From Candidatus Solibacter sp. (lineage in GTDB: Bacteria; Acidobacteriota; Terriglobia; Bryobacterales; Bryobacteraceae): a DNA stretch of 64,000 nt. Made by a program: the position numbers and the translations under genes. A model generated the notes under the pieces. That model was not told the DNA's origin. It saw only the letters and a program-made list of their open reading frames with translations, and searched no databases. Positions 8,555 through 17,354 of this stretch are shown piece by piece. Each line of letters begins with the position of its first letter. The stretch's first letter is position 1. Location of the stretch: the NCBI GenBank assembly GCA_013822245.1, contig PNKE01000084.1, forward strand, positions 62,001 through 126,000, read 5' to 3'.

Positions 8555-9154
8555 ATGAGCGTGAAGAACCTCATAGCCGTTTGGTTGACAGCGATGGCCG
8601 CCGTAGCGGCGGAGCCCGTGGTTGTCGGGCTATCCGTCATCAAGGAATCGCACGGGCTGCCGGCGCGGGCGCTGACGGCGATGGCGGAGGAGGCGGACAG
8701 GATACTCGGGCCCGCCGGCGTGCTGATCCGTTGGAGCGGAGCAGACGCCGGGCAGCCGGGCGGGGAACAGCGCCGTCTTGTGGTGGTGAAGCTGGTGGGA
8801 GCCGCCGCCTCCGGAGTCGCGCTGAAGGGCGGTGATGATGTGCTCGCGGTCACTCACATGAGTGAAGGGCGAATCCTGCCTTTCATCGACATGGATGTCA
8901 GGGGGGTGGCGAGGACGATTCAGCGGCTTGGCGGATTCGGGCGGCCGATCCAGCCGGCCGAATACGGACGCGCGCTGGGCCGTGTCCTGGCACATGAGCT
9001 TTATCATGTCCTCTCCGGCAGTGTGATTCATGACGGCGAGGGGGTGGCCAAGGGGGCGTTGGGGGCCGCCGAACTGGTGGGGGGCGAACTCCGGCTGTCG
9101 GCGGCCGCCTGCCGTCGAATCCGCGAGGCGCTGGGGCTGGCCGTCGAACCCTAG
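8555..9154 (+). CDS. Secreted putative zinc metalloprotease with HELYH motif
   Basis: A 199-residue protein with a signal peptide (about 1-19, ending AVAAEP). Near residue 148 is AHELYHVLSG, an HExxH-type zinc site in a helix-like context. A possible third ligand lies in the following HDGEGVAKGAL segment. The region before it (LAVTHMSEGRILPFIDMDV) could form the beta-sheet edge of a small metzincin-like or gluzincin-like fold. I do not recognise the family. The presence of the motif makes peptidase activity plausible but not established. It is alone on its strand, with a regulatory-looking palindrome upstream. Confidence 0.55.
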   Translation: MSVKNLIAVWLTAMAAVAAEPVVVGLSVIKESHGLPARALTAMAEEADRILGPAGVLIRWSGADAGQPGGEQRRLVVVKLVGAAASGVALKGGDDVLAVTHMSEGRILPFIDMDVRGVARTIQRLGGFGRPIQPAEYGRALGRVLAHELYHVLSGSVIHDGEGVAKGALGAAELVGGELRLSAAACRRIREALGLAVEP

Positions 9155-9247
9155 CAGCCCGGGCGCCGGCGCGCGGAAGCGACTTCCGTTTCGTGGCGCA
9201 CAGGGGCAATCGGAATCCATTCCCCGACTGGCCCGGCTGACGCTAAG

Positions 9248-9790
9248 ATGGCTGTGATGGATACCAAATACTCGGCGCCCGCCGGCAACCTGCTGGCCCG
9301 GCCGCATGACGCGATGGCGCTGGTCTGCCGGCGCAAGCCGGCCGATTGGGCGGTGGCCGAACTGGCCAAGGCTCGTCAGGCGGAGTGGTTTCCTGGGGCG
9401 CGCCACCCGGAGGCGGCGCTTTCGGGGTTATGGCTGCGTTTCGGGGAGTGGGATCGCGCGCACACGATCGCCCAGGATCTGCCGTCGGCCGAAGGCAGCT
9501 ACTGGCACGCCATCATTCACCGGCAGGAGCCGGATGGCTGGAACGCGGGTTACTGGTTCCGGCGCGTGCGCCTGCATCCGGTCTTCGCGCAACTCGCAAA
9601 AGAAGCGCGCCGGTTGGCGGGGCAGCGGCCCGACGCGCGATTCACGGCAACAGACGCCTGGGACCCGTTCGCCTTCATCGAATACTGCGCGGGGCCGGCC
9701 TCGAAGGCGGGATCGCCGGCCGAGTCGCTGGCGCTGGAGATCCAGGAGGCCGAGTGGCGTCTGCTGTTTGGCTGGTGCGTGAGGGGATGA
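9248..9790 (+). CDS. Conserved hypothetical protein
   Basis: A 180-residue cytoplasmic-looking protein without signal peptide or membrane segment. It is rich in Trp and His: SYWHAIIHRQEPDGWNAGYWFRRV and WDPFAFIEYC stand out, and repeated aromatic/His clusters suggest a helical ligand-binding fold. I recall similar proteins in acidobacterial genomes but know no function. It precedes the RND adaptor gene by 4 bases, so the two are probably co-transcribed. The start could also be the ATG at 9257. Confidence 0.6.
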   Translation: MAVMDTKYSAPAGNLLARPHDAMALVCRRKPADWAVAELAKARQAEWFPGARHPEAALSGLWLRFGEWDRAHTIAQDLPSAEGSYWHAIIHRQEPDGWNAGYWFRRVRLHPVFAQLAKEARRLAGQRPDARFTATDAWDPFAFIEYCAGPASKAGSPAESLALEIQEAEWRLLFGWCVRG

Positions 9791-9794
9791 AACA

Positions 9795-11018
9795 GTGAGA
9801 CGCTGGATCGCCGGATTGGCATTGGCGGCCGTGGCCGTGCTGGCCGTCGCCTGGAGCCGGAAGCCGGCGCCGAGGCAAGTCCCGGCGTCGCGCGTGGAGC
9901 GCGCCGGGCTGCTCAGCCTGATCACCACGAATGCGACGGCGGAACCGTCGCAGTGGCAGGCGGTGGTGGCGCAGATGGCGGGCCGGATTGAGAGCGTGCG
10001 CGTCAAGGCAGGCGACAAGGTCTGGCGGGGCGCGGCGCTGGCGGCCATCAGCGATCCGGCCATCGAGAGCGAGGCCGCCGCGGGCGAGGCTGCCCTCAAG
10101 GAGGCGGAAGCATCGCTGGAGGCTTCGCTGCGGGGCGGACCCGCCGGCGAACGCGCCGAAATCGGCGCGCTCGAATCCAAGCTCCGTGTCGAACTCGCCT
10201 CGGCGCGCCGGGACCGGGCGGCCATCGAGCGCCTGGCGGCGAAAGACGCGGCGACCCGCGCCGAACTCGAAGCCGCAAGCGACCGCGTCGCCCGGATCGA
10301 GGCGGAGTTGAAATCCACCGCCGACCGCCGGGTAGCCCTGGTTGAAACCGCGTCCAGCGCCGTGGCCGCGAGCCGCGTGAACCAGGCCAGGCAGGCGCTG
10401 GAGGCGGTTCTCGCCCGGAAACGCAGGGCTGTGCTGACCGCGCCGGTCTCCGGCGTCGTCTACGAACTCAGCGCCAGGCCGGGCGACTGGATGCAACCGG
10501 GCGCGGCCGCGGCGAGAGTCGGCGTCATGGATCCCATGCGCCTCAAGGTCTTCGTCGACGAACCCGATCTGGGCCGTGTCACGAAGGGCATGAAGCTCAA
10601 GGTGAGTTGGGACGCAGCTCCGGGCGAAGTCTGGGAAGCGGCCGTGGTGCAGACGCCGGCGCAGGTGACCGCTCTGGGGACCAGAATGGTCGGCGAGGTC
10701 ATCGCCGAGATGCCGAATCCCGCCGCCCGCGTCCCCAGCGGGGCCAACCTGAACGTTGAGATCGAGGCCGAAAGGATCGAGGGCGCGCTGACCGTGCCCA
10801 AGGAAGCGCTGCGCCGAAGAGACGGCGCGCTCGGCGTGCTGGCCGTCGAGGATGGCGTCCTCAGGTGGCGGACCATCCGCACGGGCATCTCCAGCCTGTC
10901 GCTGGTGGAGGTGATCGATGGCCTGAGGGAAGGCGACACCGTGGTGAGTTCGAGCGACCCTCAGTATGTGGAGTTCATGAAAGTGACGCCCGTCATGAGG
11001 GGTGCCGCTGGAAAGTGA
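9795..11018 (+). CDS. HlyD/RND-type periplasmic adaptor protein
   Basis: A 407-residue membrane-fusion protein. An N-terminal membrane anchor (about 5-22) is followed by a lipoyl half-domain (MAGRIESVRVKAGDKVWRGAALAAI). A long alpha-helical hairpin follows at about 90-205, rich in Ala/Glu/Arg. The second lipoyl half (LTAPVSGVVYELSARPGDWMQPG), beta-barrel and membrane-proximal domains complete the protein. Such adaptors link an inner-membrane transporter to an outer-membrane channel. No transporter or TolC-like gene is beside it, so the partner is unknown. It overlaps the convergent methyltransferase gene by 26 bases at the 3' ends. Confidence 0.83.
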   Translation: MRRWIAGLALAAVAVLAVAWSRKPAPRQVPASRVERAGLLSLITTNATAEPSQWQAVVAQMAGRIESVRVKAGDKVWRGAALAAISDPAIESEAAAGEAALKEAEASLEASLRGGPAGERAEIGALESKLRVELASARRDRAAIERLAAKDAATRAELEAASDRVARIEAELKSTADRRVALVETASSAVAASRVNQARQALEAVLARKRRAVLTAPVSGVVYELSARPGDWMQPGAAAARVGVMDPMRLKVFVDEPDLGRVTKGMKLKVSWDAAPGEVWEAAVVQTPAQVTALGTRMVGEVIAEMPNPAARVPSGANLNVEIEAERIEGALTVPKEALRRRDGALGVLAVEDGVLRWRTIRTGISSLSLVEVIDGLREGDTVVSSSDPQYVEFMKVTPVMRGAAGK

Positions 11019-11634
11019 GGGCGAGCATGGTCTTGCCGTCGGCCACCGCTTTCGGGCTGCGCGAGACGGGCGTCATGCCCAGGCGTCCCAACTCGGCGGC
11101 AAGTTCGCCCTCGTCGATCAGGTTGGGATGGACATGCTTGAACGCCGCCATCGAGCCCGGCGGCGTGCGGCCCGGCGAGACCGCCGTGGCCATATCGGGC
11201 GGGTTGAGTTGAATCACGATCATCACCAGCGGCGCCAGCCGGGCCAGCGTGGCCACAACCTCGCGCCAGTCCGTGTGTTCGAGAACCAGCGTCGCGCAGG
11301 CGGCGTCGAAGCGCGGATGCAGACCGCTGTGTTCCAGATCGTCGGCGACGCAAATGGCGCCGGGACGGCGGGCGCGAAGCGCGGCCAGAAAGTCCGGGTT
11401 GATGTCGCAGAAAACCGGCCGGCATCCATCGAGGGCTGCGTCTTCGAGGTAATCGAAAAACTGCCCCGGCCCGCAGCCCGCCACCAGCAGCCGCCCGGAC
11501 GCCCGCCCGGCGAATTCGGCGAGATGCTCAGCGTTGGCCTGGGCCTGGCCGATCGCCGACATGTGGGCCTCGTAATCCTGCGCGGTGACGCCGCCGCGCC
11601 AGGCATTTCTCAAAGTGAGCGTCACTGGTGTCAT
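10993..11634 (-). CDS. Class I SAM-dependent methyltransferase
   Basis: A 213-residue methyltransferase with motif I RLLVAGCGPGQFFDYL near residue 50, an acidic motif II (PVFCDINPDFL) and a motif IV-like FDAACATLVLEH. The C-terminal half has the usual mixed sheet (VMIVIQLNPPD). The substrate cannot be inferred: there is no diagnostic C-terminal domain and no pathway neighbours. The gene is divergent from ctaA, 23 bases apart, and overlaps the end of the adaptor gene on the other strand. Confidence 0.75.
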   Translation of the reverse strand: MTPVTLTLRNAWRGGVTAQDYEAHMSAIGQAQANAEHLAEFAGRASGRLLVAGCGPGQFFDYLEDAALDGCRPVFCDINPDFLAALRARRPGAICVADDLEHSGLHPRFDAACATLVLEHTDWREVVATLARLAPLVMIVIQLNPPDMATAVSPGRTPPGSMAAFKHVHPNLIDEGELAAELGRLGMTPVSRSPKAVADGKTMLALTFQRHPS

Positions 11635-11657
11635 TCTATTGGATTGGAGGTGTGCCG

Positions 11658-12569
11658 ATGACCACGAACCCGGCGGCCCGGCGATTCAGCCTGTATGCGT
11701 GGGGTGTCGTCGCCTGGAACCTGTTCGTCATCGTCTGGGGAGCGGCGGTACGAGCCACCGGATCCGGCGCCGGCTGCGGCAGCCATTGGCCGCTCTGCAA
11801 CGGCGCTGTGGTGCCTCGTGCGCCCGAAATCGCCACCATTATCGAGTTCACCCACCGCATCACCAGCGGCTTCGCCCTGATCGCGGTCGCCGTCCTGGTC
11901 TATCTGGCCTGGAAGTGGTTGCCCAAAGGCCACCTGGCCCGCCGGGCGAGCCTGATCTCGCTCATCCTGATCGTGATTGAAGCGCTGCTCGGCGCCGGAC
12001 TCGTTCTTCTCGAGTACGTCGAGCAGAATAAGAGCCTGGGCCGCGCCGCCTACCTTTCCGCCCACCTCGCCAATACCCTGCTGCTGGTGGGCGCGCTGGT
12101 CTCCACCGCCTGGTTTGCGCGATATGCCGCCCCAAGACTGAAACCCATCGCCGCGAGATGGAAATGGGCGCTGGCCGCCGTCATCGCCGCCGGCGTCACA
12201 GGCGCGGTGGCCGCGCTCGGCGATACCGTCTTCCCGGCCACTTCCATGGCCGATGGCATCAAGGCGGAGTTTGCCGCCGACGCTCATGCCCTGCTCAGGC
12301 TCCGCCTGTTCCACCCCGTCGCCGCCGTCCTGGCCGGAGGGTTTCTCCTGTTCACGGGCCTCCAGGTCTTTCGGGCCGGCGGTTCGGCGCGGGCCAAGGC
12401 CGGCGGGCGCGCCATCGTCTGGCTGGTGGTGATCCAAACCGCCGCCGGGGTGGTGAACGTCTTGCTGCTCGCGCCAGTCTGGTTACAATTGCTTCATCTT
12501 TTCCTGGCGAACGCTCTCTGGATGATTCTGGTCATCACCATTCTGGAAGAGCACCTCACCGACAAGTAG
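11658..12569 (+). CDS. ctaA: Heme A synthase, CtaA/COX15 family
   Basis: A 303-residue, eight-helix membrane protein that oxidises the C8 methyl of heme O to give heme A for aa3-type cytochrome oxidase. The conserved heme-ligand histidines are visible in EFTHRITS, SAHLANTL, LFHPVAAV and LLHLFLAN, spaced as in the two pseudo-repeats. A conserved Cys pair in the first periplasmic loop (GAGCGSHWPLCNG) matches the Bacillus-type redox loop. The ATG at 11658 has GGAGG 7 bases upstream. ctaB and oxidase subunits are not in the window. Confidence 0.87.
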   Translation: MTTNPAARRFSLYAWGVVAWNLFVIVWGAAVRATGSGAGCGSHWPLCNGAVVPRAPEIATIIEFTHRITSGFALIAVAVLVYLAWKWLPKGHLARRASLISLILIVIEALLGAGLVLLEYVEQNKSLGRAAYLSAHLANTLLLVGALVSTAWFARYAAPRLKPIAARWKWALAAVIAAGVTGAVAALGDTVFPATSMADGIKAEFAADAHALLRLRLFHPVAAVLAGGFLLFTGLQVFRAGGSARAKAGGRAIVWLVVIQTAAGVVNVLLLAPVWLQLLHLFLANALWMILVITILEEHLTDK

Positions 12570-12591
12570 ATGAAACCGCGGCGGGGAAATA

Positions 12592-12621
12592 GGTTCCAGT
12601 ACTTATAGTACGCATGGAACC
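12592..12621. terminator. Nested inverted repeat between convergent genes
   Basis: GGTTCCA (12592-12598) pairs with TGGAACC (12615-12621). Inside, GTAC at 12599 and GTAC at 12608 can extend the stem around a TTATA loop. It sits between ctaA and the convergent LuxR gene. A terminator is the simplest reading; no clear T-tract follows on either strand. Confidence 0.4.
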
Positions 12622-12671
12622 CTGAAGGTGAATTGAAATTAGCAGGTCAGTTGCAGTCTCGTTTCCATCCG

Positions 12672-13163
12672 CTATTCGAGCGCCCTGTTCAGCGCGCAAA
12701 CCAGCGTGGTTTGGGAACGCACGCCCACCTTGCGGTACAGCCGCTTGAGGTAAGTCCTCACCGTGTGGATCGTAATGCCAAGCTCTACCGCGGCGGTCTG
12801 AGGCCGGCGTCCATCGAGCAGCAATTCCACGAGCTTCGTCTCCGCCGGTGTGAAGTCGAATGAGCTCAACAGCTTTGAGCGGCGCGCCTCGGGACTTGTC
12901 CCAACCGGGCAGAGGATGATCCCCGCGTAGCCGACGTCAGGCCTGCCGTTGGAAACCCAGGTCCGGGCCATGCGGAACCGGGATCCCCGCGCCTCCGCAT
13001 CCAGGTCGAGAATCTCGCCTTCCGATGGTGTGGGACCGCACCATTTCCCTTCCTCCGTTTTCAGAGCAGGGAAGACCGAAAAGAAACCGTGTGCCGCGGA
13101 GTTCGAAAACAGAATTCTCTGCTCATGATCGAGAATGACGATCGCCAGACTGCGCAGATCCAT
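12672..13163 (-). CDS. LuxR-family HTH regulator with PAS-like N-terminus
   Basis: A 163-residue regulator. The C-terminal LuxR/NarL helix-turn-helix runs from about 100 (FDFTPAETKLVELLLDGRRPQTAAVELGI) through the recognition helix (TIHTVRTYLKRLYRKVGVRSQ). The N-terminal part (IVILDHEQRILFSNSAAHGFF) resembles the start of a PAS fold, but at about 90 residues it is short. There is no receiver domain and no phosphorylatable Asp, so it may sense a ligand or act constitutively. No target is evident from its neighbours. Confidence 0.72.
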   Translation of the reverse strand: MDLRSLAIVILDHEQRILFSNSAAHGFFSVFPALKTEEGKWCGPTPSEGEILDLDAEARGSRFRMARTWVSNGRPDVGYAGIILCPVGTSPEARRSKLLSSFDFTPAETKLVELLLDGRRPQTAAVELGITIHTVRTYLKRLYRKVGVRSQTTLVCALNRALE

Positions 13164-13223
13164 GAAACAACGAATACACCCTATTTGGGTGCACGGATAG
13201 ACCCATTGGAGCGTAAACAGGCG

Positions 13224-14384
13224 TCAGGATGCGAAGAAACGCGAAATCCGGCCGGCAGCCTCCATCAGGCGCTGCTCTGAGTTCGCATAACTGAACCGGA
13301 GATAGCCTTCGCCGAACTCTCCGAACGCGGTTCCGCTCAGGCAGGCGACCCCGGCTTTGTCGAGCAGGGCGTCGGCTAAGGCCTTTGATTTCCAGCCAGT
13401 TGCCTCGATGTTGGGGAACGCGTAGAAGGCGCCCTCCGGCATGGCACAGCGGAATCCGGGGATCTGGTTGATCCTGTCGATGAAGACATCGCGTCTCCGG
13501 CGGAACTCGGCGATCATCGCCTCGGCTTCGTCCTGCGGCCCGTTCAAGGCGGCAATGGCGGCGCGCTGGGTGAAACTCGCCGTACAACTGTTGGAATTTA
13601 CCATCAGTTTGTTGACGGGTTCCACAAGCGCTGGCGGCATGAGGCCATAGCCGATGCGCCATCCGGTCATGGCGTAGGTCTTGGAGAAGCCGTCGAGGAT
13701 GATGGTCTTGTCCTTCATGCCGGGGTATGCGGAGATGGAGACGTGAGGGCGGCCGTAGGTCATGCGGCTGTAGATCTCATCCGAGAGCACGACGACATCG
13801 CGTTCGGCGAGCAGAGATGCGATTTCGGCGATATCCTCCTCGGGCATAATGCCGCCGGTCGGGTTGGCCGGTGAGTTCAGGATCACCATGCGCGTTTTTG
13901 AATTCAGCCGGGACTTGAACAGGTCGAGATCGAAGCTAAACCCGCGGGACTCGACCAGCGGGATCGGCGCCGGCGTGGCGCCGGCGAAACGAATCATCGA
14001 TTCGTAGATGGGGAATGAGGGGTTTGGATAGATCACCTCGTCGCCGGGGTTGAGCAGCGCGAGCATGGGGAAGAAGATGACCGGCTTGCCGCCGGGCACG
14101 ACGCAGACATGTGCCGGATCGGCTGGGATGCCCCTGGTCCTGGAGATGTAGGCGGCGATGGCTTCGCGCAATTCGGGCAGTCCCTGGGCGGGTCCGTAGT
14201 GGGTCCAGCCTTCGTCGAGGGCCTGCTTCGCGGCATCGCGGATATGGCTGGGGGTGTTGAAATCGGGTTCACCGATCTCGAGGTGGATGATGGATCGTCC
14301 CTGGGCCTCAAGAGCGCGGGCGCGAACCAGGACTTCAAAGGCCGTCTCGGTGCCGAGGCGGCTCATGGCGGTGGCTAACTGCAT
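13224..14384 (-). CDS. PLP-dependent class I/II aminotransferase (aspartate aminotransferase-like)
   Basis: A 386-residue fold-type I aminotransferase of the aspartate aminotransferase group, subclass I-gamma by general look. Key motifs are the substrate/PLP loop SPANPTGG, the Asp and Tyr in VVVLSDEIYSRM, and the Schiff-base lysine in LDGFSKTYAMTGWRIGY, followed by the phosphate-binding Arg. EIGEPDFNTP is the N-terminal hallmark. Substrate specificity cannot be read from the sequence. The ATG at 14384 is in the right place; the frame continues far upstream without homology. Confidence 0.85.
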   Translation of the reverse strand: MQLATAMSRLGTETAFEVLVRARALEAQGRSIIHLEIGEPDFNTPSHIRDAAKQALDEGWTHYGPAQGLPELREAIAAYISRTRGIPADPAHVCVVPGGKPVIFFPMLALLNPGDEVIYPNPSFPIYESMIRFAGATPAPIPLVESRGFSFDLDLFKSRLNSKTRMVILNSPANPTGGIMPEEDIAEIASLLAERDVVVLSDEIYSRMTYGRPHVSISAYPGMKDKTIILDGFSKTYAMTGWRIGYGLMPPALVEPVNKLMVNSNSCTASFTQRAAIAALNGPQDEAEAMIAEFRRRRDVFIDRINQIPGFRCAMPEGAFYAFPNIEATGWKSKALADALLDKAGVACLSGTAFGEFGEGYLRFSYANSEQRLMEAAGRISRFFAS

Positions 14385-14627
14385 GGTTTGCCTTTCTGGT
14401 ATAAGAAGGGGACTGGCCCCTGGGAAATGGCGTTCGGGCCGGTTGGCGCGTGGTTCTTCAGGGAACCCGCCCGGCGGCGGGAGGCCACGTTCGTAGAGCG
14501 GCTGGGGGGTCCGCCGGCGCAAATCGTTTGGATCGGACCTCCAAGTCTCATACAATCTCAGCATAGCCGGGTGCGGACCGGTTCTGCACGGTTTCGAGGT
14601 GGCGCGCGTCATCCATAGTGACAAGAG

Positions 14628-15224
14628 ATGCCGGCGCTTCTTATGTATCGTCCGCTCAAAACGGACACAAGGATGAACGAAGCACACCACCCGCAAGTGG
14701 AGGGCAATGAGCCGGGCGCATGGGATGCGCGCCACGAGGAGTTTGTCCAGAGCCACCTGAAGCGGATCTTCAGCATCGTCTACAAGATCCTTGGCAACGT
14801 GGAGGATGCCCAGGATGTCACGCAGGAGGTGTTCATCCGCGCGCTCCAGCGCCGGGAGCAGTTGAAGGACCTGGAAAAAGCGGCCCACTGGCTCTCGCGC
14901 ATCGCCTCGAACGCGGCCATCGACCATTTGCGCCGCAGGAAGCGCATCAGTTGGACCGAACTCGATGAACCGCTTCAGAACGCGCTGCCGGCGGCGGCGG
15001 AAGGCCCGGAGGAACTGCTGCTGCGGTCCGAGCGCCGGGTGCAGCTTCAGTCGGTCCTGGACCAGTTGACCCCGCGTGAACGCGCGGCATTGATCCTGCG
15101 CGATGTCGAGGACCTGCCGGCGGGCGAAGTGGCGCGCATATTGAATTGCGGCAAGGCGACGGTGCGCTCGCATATCGCCAACGCCAGGGCGAAGTTCAAG
15201 CGGTTGATGGGGGCGGGCATATGA
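14628..15224 (+). CDS. ECF-family RNA polymerase sigma factor
   Basis: A sigma-70 ECF factor of up to 198 residues. Region 2 contains HLKRIFSIVYKILGNVEDAQDVTQEVFIRAL; region 4 contains LTPRERAALILRDVEDLPAGEVARIL and the DNA-recognition helix CGKATVRSHIANARAKFK. The start is uncertain: the ATG at 14628 is weakly supported, and the ATG at 14673 (residue 16) would leave a normal-length factor. The next gene, a membrane protein with a zinc-finger-like N-terminus, overlaps by an ATGA and is the likely anti-sigma factor. Confidence 0.83.
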   Translation: MPALLMYRPLKTDTRMNEAHHPQVEGNEPGAWDARHEEFVQSHLKRIFSIVYKILGNVEDAQDVTQEVFIRALQRREQLKDLEKAAHWLSRIASNAAIDHLRRRKRISWTELDEPLQNALPAAAEGPEELLLRSERRVQLQSVLDQLTPRERAALILRDVEDLPAGEVARILNCGKATVRSHIANARAKFKRLMGAGI

Positions 15225-15808
15225 CCGGACGTCACATCAGCGAAGTGGAGTTGGCGCTTGCGACGGGCGGCGATCTGGGTTTGGCGCGCGGGCTGCGAGT
15301 GTGGTTTCACACGCGCCGGTGCAGCCGGTGCGCCGCGTTGCTTGAGGGCTATGCCGCGTCACGGCGAGCGCTCCGGGAGTCGGCCGGCGGCGACGTGATG
15401 AGTCCGGACGCGTGGGCCGGACTGTCCCGCGAAATGACGGCGAACATCCGGTTGGGGCTGGCGGCGGGCCGAATCGTCGATTTTCAATCCGAAGCCCGAC
15501 TCCTGGCGCCCGAGCCCGCTGGTTGGCGGGTGGCGGTGGTGATGGCCACCTTGACGGTGGTACTCACCAGCGGCTGGTTGTTGAGGCGGCCGGTTCCGGG
15601 GGCGGCCGGACCGCGGTCCAGTTGGGCCGTGGCCGAAGCCAGCGCCGAGGGCGTGGGCATCCATGAGGGACAGGCCGGGCTGATGCTGCTCGGCCCGGAC
15701 CGCGAATCGTCCGTGATGCTGGCCGGCACATCCGGCGGCGCGCGGGCCAGGTTCATCGATGAACAGACCGGACAGGTGACCATCCATCATGCGGCGCTGG
15801 AAGACTAG
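15221..15808 (+). CDS. Probable membrane-bound anti-sigma factor
   Basis: A 195-residue protein translationally coupled to the sigma factor (ATGA overlap). The N-terminus has a reduced zinc-finger-like FHTRRCSRCAALLEGY (CxxC with an upstream His). One transmembrane helix follows at about 100-118 (WRVAVVMATLTVVLTSGWLL), then a 75-residue extracytoplasmic tail. This is the standard layout for anchoring an ECF sigma factor until a signal arrives. The signal is unknown. The gene also overlaps the next secreted-protein gene by 20 bases, so the three form one unit. Confidence 0.68.
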   Translation: MTGRHISEVELALATGGDLGLARGLRVWFHTRRCSRCAALLEGYAASRRALRESAGGDVMSPDAWAGLSREMTANIRLGLAAGRIVDFQSEARLLAPEPAGWRVAVVMATLTVVLTSGWLLRRPVPGAAGPRSSWAVAEASAEGVGIHEGQAGLMLLGPDRESSVMLAGTSGGARARFIDEQTGQVTIHHAALED

Positions 15809-16904
15809 TTCGCTCATGACAATCGGGCTTGGGCTGGCCGCCTGGCTGGCGGCATACACGCTGGCGGCTCAACCGGCGCCGCCGTCGGGCGCGTTCCGCG
15901 TGGATCTGCCAGAGGGCGCGCCGGTGGCGCTGGTGACGGCCGATTGGGGGCAGTCCCAGGTTGCGCCCCGCGGCGGAGCGTTGCAGGTCGATTTGCGCTC
16001 GACGCTGCTGCTGAAAAACACCACCCAGCGCCGCATCCGGGGCGTCTCGATGCTGGTGCTGGCGCAGGAAGTCGCCGCCGGCGGCAAGGCCTCGGTGACG
16101 GTGCCGGCGCTTGACGTCGCCCCCGGCGAGGCTTTCCCGTTGCGCGTGGATGTGCGGCTGATGCGGCCCGGCGCCGCCGGCGGCACTCTGGTGGAAGTGA
16201 AACTTGACGGTGTGCTGTTTGAGGATCTCACCTTTTACGGGCCGAACCGGCTGAACTCCCGGCGCACCATGATGGCCTGGGAACTCGAGGCGCGCCGCGA
16301 CCGAAAGGTCCTGCTGGCCATGGTTGAGCGCGGCGGCGCGGCCGCGCTGCGCGACGAAATGGTAGCGGTGCTCGGGCGGCTGGCCGCCATGCCCAGGCTC
16401 GACATTCAGGTTGCCCGGGCGGGCCGGGCCACGGCTCAGCAGTCAACGCCGGTCAGGTTCGCCGCCCTGTCGATGCCAGGCGCGCCGGTGGAATTGACCT
16501 CGGCCGAAGTGGTTGCCTCGGGCGGTGAACTCAGGATTCCGAGGATCGAGATGTTGAACCGCGGCGCGCGGGGAATCCGCTTTGTCGACGTCGGCTGGCA
16601 GGCCCGCGACCGCGAAGGCCGGCAGTTTGTCGCCGGCAGCCTTCCGGCCCAGGTGCAGCTCCCGGCGAAGGCCAGAGTCACGGTCGAACGCGACCAGGCC
16701 TACAGGATTACAGTGGCCGGATCGCGGCCACCCGATTTCGCGGAGGTCCGCGGCTTTGCCGGCCTGGTTGAGTTCGACGACGGCGAGATCTGGGTGCCGC
16801 CCGCCGCCACGTCGGCGGTCACCGGCGAGCAGCAGCGGCTGGCTGAACTCTACCGCCGCAAGGGCATCGAGGCCGTGGCCGCGGAATTGAAACGGCTCCG
16901 CTGA
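15789..16904 (+). CDS. Secreted protein coupled to the sigma/anti-sigma pair
   Basis: A 371-residue protein with a signal peptide (cleavage after about residue 27, TLAAQP). The mature part looks like tandem beta-sandwich modules (STLLLKNTTQRRIRGVSMLVLAQE and a second NRGARGIRFVDVGWQ region), reminiscent of DUF-type surface sandwiches. No catalytic motif is visible. A 20-base overlap with the anti-sigma gene implies co-expression; it may be a sensor, a target or a structural partner of the pathway. The start could also be the ATG at 15816, which still leaves a signal peptide. Confidence 0.6.
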   Translation: MRRWKTSSLMTIGLGLAAWLAAYTLAAQPAPPSGAFRVDLPEGAPVALVTADWGQSQVAPRGGALQVDLRSTLLLKNTTQRRIRGVSMLVLAQEVAAGGKASVTVPALDVAPGEAFPLRVDVRLMRPGAAGGTLVEVKLDGVLFEDLTFYGPNRLNSRRTMMAWELEARRDRKVLLAMVERGGAAALRDEMVAVLGRLAAMPRLDIQVARAGRATAQQSTPVRFAALSMPGAPVELTSAEVVASGGELRIPRIEMLNRGARGIRFVDVGWQARDREGRQFVAGSLPAQVQLPAKARVTVERDQAYRITVAGSRPPDFAEVRGFAGLVEFDDGEIWVPPAATSAVTGEQQRLAELYRRKGIEAVAAELKRLR

Positions 16905-17000
16905 CCGCATGGCCGCCGCGCCAACGCCCGCCTTCATTTCATCGCAACGAGATGCGGCCCCCTGGCGGGGCGGCGTTGAATGCCGGCGCTTCCGGAACGA

Positions 17001-17354
17001 TCAGTTCGCGCTCGCCGTCACCGGCCCGTGGTTGTCGCAATGGCCGTCATGCGGATGGTGCAGGTGGCCGCCGACGATGTAATCGACATGGCCGCCGTGC
17101 GGGATCGCCTCATGGCCGCACTCCGGACCATGCACATGTCCGGCGTCATGGCCCGCGCACATATGCTCCGGCGTGCAGGCATCAGGATTGGCGGCCGTCA
17201 CCGGCAGCGTGTGCTCGTCGAAATGATCGCCATGCGGCTGATGGAGGTGCCCGTCATGGAGATAATCGGTGTGTCCTTCGTGCTCGATGAGCGTATGGCC
17301 GCAGCCGGGCCCGTGGACGTGAGGATGGTTGTCGTGGATCTTATGAGGGTTCAT
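17001..17354 (-). CDS. Histidine-rich metal-binding protein with internal duplication
   Basis: A 117-residue protein with 27 histidines (about 23%). Two halves are near-copies: HVHGPGCGHTLIEHEGHTDY followed by an HDGHLH cluster, and HVHGPECGHEAIPHGGHVDY followed by a GGHLHHPHDGH cluster. Each half carries a Cys between His groups. It lacks a signal peptide or membrane helix, so it is probably cytoplasmic. The start overlaps the repressor stop by 4 bases (ATGA), so it belongs to the repressor's operon. Zinc buffering or chaperoning is inferred from composition and neighbours. Confidence 0.75.
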   Translation of the reverse strand: MNPHKIHDNHPHVHGPGCGHTLIEHEGHTDYLHDGHLHQPHGDHFDEHTLPVTAANPDACTPEHMCAGHDAGHVHGPECGHEAIPHGGHVDYIVGGHLHHPHDGHCDNHGPVTASAN

